Shown here: positions 60,935 to 64,000 of the stretch, in pieces
Layout of the letters: every line of letters begins with the position of its first letter
How positions within the stretch are numbered: the first letter of the stretch is position 1
NCBI RefSeq assembly: GCF_900109225.1
Contig: NZ_FNZK01000017.1
Location: forward strand, 51,957-115,956
Length of the DNA stretch: 64,000 nt
Direction of reading: 5' to 3'
Origin: Propionispira arboris
GTDB taxonomy: Bacteria; Bacillota; Negativicutes; Selenomonadales; Selenomonadaceae
Position numbers and translations under genes: made by a program
The notes under the pieces: model-generated
What the model was told of the DNA's origin: nothing
Database searches by the model: none
What the model saw: only the letters and a program-made list of their open reading frames with translations

Positions 60935-61273
60935 TTATTTTAAAAACTTCAGTAAACCCTGACTATGAGCAATTTGATCACTCAGCGTTTGTTCCGCTGC
61001 ATCAATCAACTGCATAACGGATGGATAGGCAATCCAATAAATTACCCGCTGTCCCTCTTTTCGTGAATCTAACAAACCTTGTTTTTTTAAAATCCCTAGA
61101 TGCTGTGAAAAATTTGACTGTTCGATATCAATTTCTTCAATCATTTCACACACGCATCGTTCTCCGCCCCGTAAGAGATGCAAAATTTTTATACGTACGG
61201 GATGCCCTATTGTTTTAAATAGTTCCGCCGTCAGCTTGTTCACGATATCTTCTGCCACAATATCATCCCCCAT
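60935..61273 (-). CDS. ArsR regulator with CVC metalloid motif
   Basis: 112 aa. ELFKTIGHPVRIKILHLLRGGERCVCEMIEEIDIEQSNFSQHLGIL. The C-V-C in helix 3 matches the As(III)/Sb(III) or metal-binding site of classic ArsR (ELCVC). It lies between the permease and the thioredoxin-like gene. Function: inducible repressor of the operon. Confidence 0.85.
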   Translation of the reverse strand: MGDDIVAEDIVNKLTAELFKTIGHPVRIKILHLLRGGERCVCEMIEEIDIEQSNFSQHLGILKKQGLLDSRKEGQRVIYWIAYPSVMQLIDAAEQTLSDQIAHSQGLLKFLK

Positions 61274-61316
61274 GTTTTGCTTTCTACCAAATATTTTCCT
61301 GTATTTGATAATATAA

Positions 61317-62264
61317 TTAAATTATAATATTAAAAAGATATCCTGTAAAGATAATAGATATGGTTAAAATTGCTATGAAAATTGCAATCAATTTTGGTTT
61401 TAGAACATTACGGAGAATAATCATTTCCGGAAAGCTCAATGCTGTCACTGCCATCATAAAAGCTAATGCAGTCCCCAAACTCATACCTTTTTGAATCAGC
61501 GCTGTAACAATTGGAATTACACCTGCTGCATTCGAATAAAGCGGTACACCAATTAATACAGCCATCGGTACAGCCCATATATTATCTTTGCCAGCATACT
61601 GTGTTAAAAAATCCTCTGGTGCATAACCATGTATAAAACCGCCAAGGGCAATAGCAATTATGACATACATCCATATTTTCTTTACTATTTCCTTTGTATA
61701 AGAACGTGCATATTGTAACCTTTCCACAAAAGATTGTTCGATAATTTCCGTATCGCCAACTTTCATTTCATAGACATAATCTTGCACTAAATGTTCCAAT
61801 TTAAATTTGCCAATAAGATACCCACCAATAATGGCAATAACAAGACCCGACGATATATAAATTGCTGTGATCTTCCAGCCTAACAAGCCCCAAAGCATAA
61901 TAACCGCCACTTCGTTAACCATTGGCGAGGCAATTAAGAAAGAAAACGTAATACCTAGTGGTACTCCTGATTCAATAAAACCAATAAATACCGGCACCGC
62001 CGAACAAGAACAAAATGGCGTGACTGTCCCAAGTAATGCCGCCATAATATTCCCATAAAATTCTCTTTTATGACTCAATATCTTTTTCGTACGTTCTGCC
62101 GGAAAATAGGATCGCAAGATGGATACACCAAAAATAATGACAATCAACATTAAAAATATTTTTATACTGTCATAGACAAAAAAATTAACCGCATCCCCCA
62201 TCGTAGTGCCAGGGAGCAAACCTAACCATTCATAGACTAACAGGTCCGCAAATTCTTGTAACAT
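61317..62264 (-). CDS. ArsP-like (DUF318) permease
   Basis: 315 aa, eight to ten membrane helices. TPFCSCSAVPVFIGFIESGVPLG is the family hallmark (Cys pair in TPFCSCS), then ASPMVNEVAVIMLWGLLG and PLYSNAAGVIPIVTALI, TALSFPEMIILRNVLKPKL. ArsP exports trivalent organoarsenicals; other members transport unknown solutes. Next to an ArsR with CVC, so a metalloid role is likely. Confidence 0.85.
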   Translation of the reverse strand: MLQEFADLLVYEWLGLLPGTTMGDAVNFFVYDSIKIFLMLIVIIFGVSILRSYFPAERTKKILSHKREFYGNIMAALLGTVTPFCSCSAVPVFIGFIESGVPLGITFSFLIASPMVNEVAVIMLWGLLGWKITAIYISSGLVIAIIGGYLIGKFKLEHLVQDYVYEMKVGDTEIIEQSFVERLQYARSYTKEIVKKIWMYVIIAIALGGFIHGYAPEDFLTQYAGKDNIWAVPMAVLIGVPLYSNAAGVIPIVTALIQKGMSLGTALAFMMAVTALSFPEMIILRNVLKPKLIAIFIAILTISIIFTGYLFNIII

Positions 62265-62478
62265 TATGAATACCTCCGTAAATTTAAACTATTCTTATCG
62301 AACTTCACTCATCAAAATATACTGTTATAGCAAATATATTAAAATGCCACACCGTGTACTCTTTTTTAATATATTATATTATTATCATATTATAATATAT
62401 AACAGCAAAAAGCACAAGATAAAATATGGACAGGCGATATAATGCATATCCCTGCCCATCCATTCTTACACGATATAA
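62265..62478. promoter_or_regulatory. AT-rich promoter region of the ArsP operon
   Basis: Very AT-rich, with the perfect palindrome ATATTATAATAT (62387-62398) and overlapping repeats of ATATTAT, of the kind bound by ArsR dimers. No clear -35/-10 pair stands out because of the base composition. Confidence 0.45.
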
Positions 62479-62745
62479 CTATATTTTGAATTTGTGAACC
62501 GCCATCGTCAATTCTGCTGCCAGCTTAGCCAGCATCTGACTAGACGCAGCAATCTCTTCCATTGTTGCCGATTGTTCTTCAGTAGCCGCCGATACGGTTT
62601 GAGTCTGCGCTGCTGTGGCCTTACTAATATCATCAATAGCTTTGGTCGACACGACTATTTGCTGACTCCCCGAAGCCATTTCAAACGATAAAAGCGAGCT
62701 GCGCCCGCCCATTCTCATCTGATTTAACTTACCAAAAAGTTCCAT
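62479..62745 (-). pseudogene. Chemoreceptor C-terminal remnant
   Basis: 88 codons. From residue 24 it reads FEMASGSQQIVVSTKAIDDISKATAAQTQTVSAATEEQSATMEEIAASSQMLAKLAAELTMAVHKF-type sequence, the last helices of an MCP signalling domain, without sensor, HAMP or hairpin tip. The first 23 residues are unrelated. It is a 3' fragment of a chemoreceptor. Any expression would give a nonfunctional peptide. Confidence 0.72.
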
Positions 62746-63102
62746 AAGTCACACTCTTTCTTTATATTGTCGCTATTTTTTATTCATTTGATCATCCATT
62801 TTTTTTATGAACAAAATAGACAATTACCATCACTATTTGCACCAAAAATAAATCAGCTCCATATAATTAGAATTTTCTGTTTTGTCTGGTAAATTATTGT
62901 CCATAGTTTTTTATTTCGATATTCCCCCTGAATTTTTTTTTATTAACAAAAAATCGGGGATACTAAACTTCACTTAACAGGTGGATCTCCTGCTAATTAG
63001 CAGAGACTTGTGCTTACTCAAGTTTAGTTTTCACTCTAATTTTGACGGTAAGCGTCAAAAATGCCGTTACATCGCTGACACTAAATTTTTTCAGGCCACT
63101 TT
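62746..63102. other. Intergenic segment with compact inverted repeats
   Basis: Holds ACTAAACTT (62962-62970) pairing with AAGTTTAGT (63020-63028), with the palindrome CTGCTAATTAGCAG (62990-63003) inside, and a separate perfect hairpin TTTTGACG-gtaag-CGTCAAAA (63040-63060). It is not coding on either strand. Could be a structured RNA, terminator remains or the end of a lost mobile element. Confidence 0.5.
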
Positions 63103-63312
63103 CTAGCCACTTTCTAGTTTCCGGAAAATCTTCACCCGAAAGCTATCACCAATCTCAATGAATTCCGATTCTGGTAGATGATACTCTTGGCACCCGTTTA
63201 TAATCGACTGATTCCAGTTCCCCCTTCTTAAATGATTTTTGTCAGAAGCTTCATTTATTCGAACAATTTTTAGTATCGATCCAAAAAACTCCAGATAACA
63301 AAAAAAGACCAA
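63103..63312 (-). pseudogene. C-terminal remnant of an AlbA_2/RecG-like ATP-binding protein
   Basis: 69 codons ending YHLPESEFIEIGDSFRVKIFRKLESG. The last 25 residues resemble the C-terminus of AlbA_2-HATPase proteins (GLPEPEFEEIG-FRVTI-R pattern); the earlier part (SILKIVRINEASDKNHL) is not recognisable. Probably a decayed fragment. Confidence 0.55.
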
Positions 63313-63340
63313 ACAACCCGAAAGCTATTTGATCTTTACG
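63300..63340 (-). terminator. Intrinsic terminator of the AAA-type ATPase gene
   Basis: Minus-strand GATCAAATAGCTTTCGGG... pairing into TTGTTTGGTC, then TTTTTTT. Nearly the same as the terminator at 42025-42060. Confidence 0.75.
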
Positions 63341-63355
63341 ATAAACTTTCTAATT

Positions 63356-64000
63356 TTATGAAATTCCATGTATCCGCTTTAAAAATTTATCAAACTGCGG
63401 CACCGTAAAATCGACTTCACCACGATTTGCCGAGTAAATAAATCCTTTATGAATGAGCTGCGCCCTAAGTGGTGATACCGCCGACAATAAGCACTGCATT
63501 TGTTCCGCAATGGCTTTCGTCGAGCACGGCAGTTTTTCGCATTTTACCATTGCAATCATAAATTCTAATTCTCTTGGTGTTGCTCGATCATGACGAACTT
63601 TAAAGAAACTTTCATCTAAGCTTTTCTCAAATGCCGGATATGCTGCTTCTGCCATTGATTGATCGATTTCCAAACGCTCTTCAGAGACTTCAGCCCAAAC
63701 TTGTTTCCCATATTCCTGTAAAAAATACGGATAGCACTCCGTTATATCTAAGATCATTGCCAAGGCATCTTCACTATAAGAAACCTTCCATCGTCTCGCT
63801 GGTTCCTCTAATGCCAATTTTCCTGCTGCATTTTCCAACGATCCAATTGAAACAAACTGAAAAAGTCGTTCTGCATAGGATTTTATATCACCAGCAATCT
63901 TCGCAATTTTCGGCAGACCGGCTGCGAAAATAACTAGCGGTAATGCTTTTTGATTTACCCTGTGAATTGCTGCAATCAGCGCTTCAAATTCATCATCTTT
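63356..64000 (-). CDS. AAA-type ATPase, C-terminal part only
   Basis: 215 codons read from the right edge without a start in the window. LPLVIFAAGLPKIAKIAGDIKSY (sensor-like strand), YAERLFQFVSIGSLE, YPYFLQEYGKQVW, SFFKVRHDRATPRELEFM, and the winged-helix end SAVSPLRAQLIHKGFIYSANRGEVDFTVPQFDKFLKRI. This arrangement is typical of PF13191-type AAA ATPases (ATP-binding protein ~380-400 aa). Walker A lies outside the window. Role unknown. Confidence 0.75.
   Translation of the reverse strand, partial: KDDEFEALIAAIHRVNQKALPLVIFAAGLPKIAKIAGDIKSYAERLFQFVSIGSLENAAGKLALEEPARRWKVSYSEDALAMILDITECYPYFLQEYGKQVWAEVSEERLEIDQSMAEAAYPAFEKSLDESFFKVRHDRATPRELEFMIAMVKCEKLPCSTKAIAEQMQCLLSAVSPLRAQLIHKGFIYSANRGEVDFTVPQFDKFLKRIHGIS

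Noticed and set aside
1..64000. CRISPR arrays, prophage genes, rRNA or tRNA genes
   Set aside because: No regularly spaced direct repeats, no phage structural or integrase genes, and no cloverleaf or rRNA-like sequence were seen.

Overview
The window is AT-rich Firmicute-style DNA: strong AGGAGG-type ribosome binding sites, several TTG starts, many intrinsic terminators, a CIRCE (HrcA) operator and a Fur-like box. It also encodes an outer-membrane secretin inside a complete Tad pilus operon, so the cell should have an outer membrane. Together with the anaerobic metabolism (rubrerythrin-like protein, many ferredoxin-type proteins, C_GCAxxG and NifX-type proteins), this points to a diderm Firmicute, most likely a Negativicutes (Selenomonadales/Sporomusa-like). 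The assignment is an inference; no rRNA or tRNA gene is present to check it.

Layout. 0-4 kb: a partial PaaI-type thioesterase, a decayed IS3-family element, an SMR (Gdx-like) exporter followed by an alpha-oxoamine synthase, and a MITE-like repeat. 3.9-8.5 kb: a four-gene glycan operon (GH130, two GT4 glycosyltransferases, one helical-barrel protein) behind a good promoter, a CIRCE operator and a leader with a terminator. 8.6-11.7 kb: a polar amino-acid ABC transporter with an attenuator-like leader. 11.9-23.2 kb: the Tad/Flp pilus locus. The main operon (cpaB, secretin, two CpaE-like ATPases, tadB, flp, tadE, tadA, tadC, DUF192) lies behind a c-di-GMP-I (GEMM) riboswitch, with tadG and a prepilin peptidase divergently placed on the other strand. 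23-32 kb: a FapA-like protein, a uronate catabolic operon (uxaB, uxaC, a small Cys-rich ORF, a GPH symporter) and a DASS carboxylate transporter. 32-48 kb: a chemoreceptor, a FetAB-like exporter, an Old Yellow Enzyme behind a Fur-like box, a MarR-MFS operon built on a 52-bp perfect palindrome, a PAS-like and ferritin-like pair, NagZ, a TetR-TlpA-CcdA-TlpA thiol-redox operon, a ClC channel, malate dehydrogenase and UspA.

48-62.3 kb is a dense redox, sulfur and Fe-S region, all on the minus strand. It holds an ArsR-controlled CoA-disulfide-reductase/rhodanese/TusA/DsrE fusion with thioredoxin and ferredoxin; a C_GCAxxG / AMP-ligase-like / DUF134 group; a NifX-DUF134-MinD-MinD-MBL-Mrp cluster behind twin palindromic operators; a minimal SufC-SufB pair; and an ArsP-like permease with a CVC-motif ArsR and a small thioredoxin. 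The right edge (62.4-64 kb) carries gene remnants, an unexplained structured segment and a partial AAA-type ATPase.

Taken together, the window describes an anaerobe that switches surface pili by c-di-GMP, uses pectin-type uronates, makes or recycles a mannoside-like glycan under heat-shock-type control, and invests heavily in thiol, sulfane-sulfur and Fe-S handling. I see no CRISPR array, prophage or integrase.
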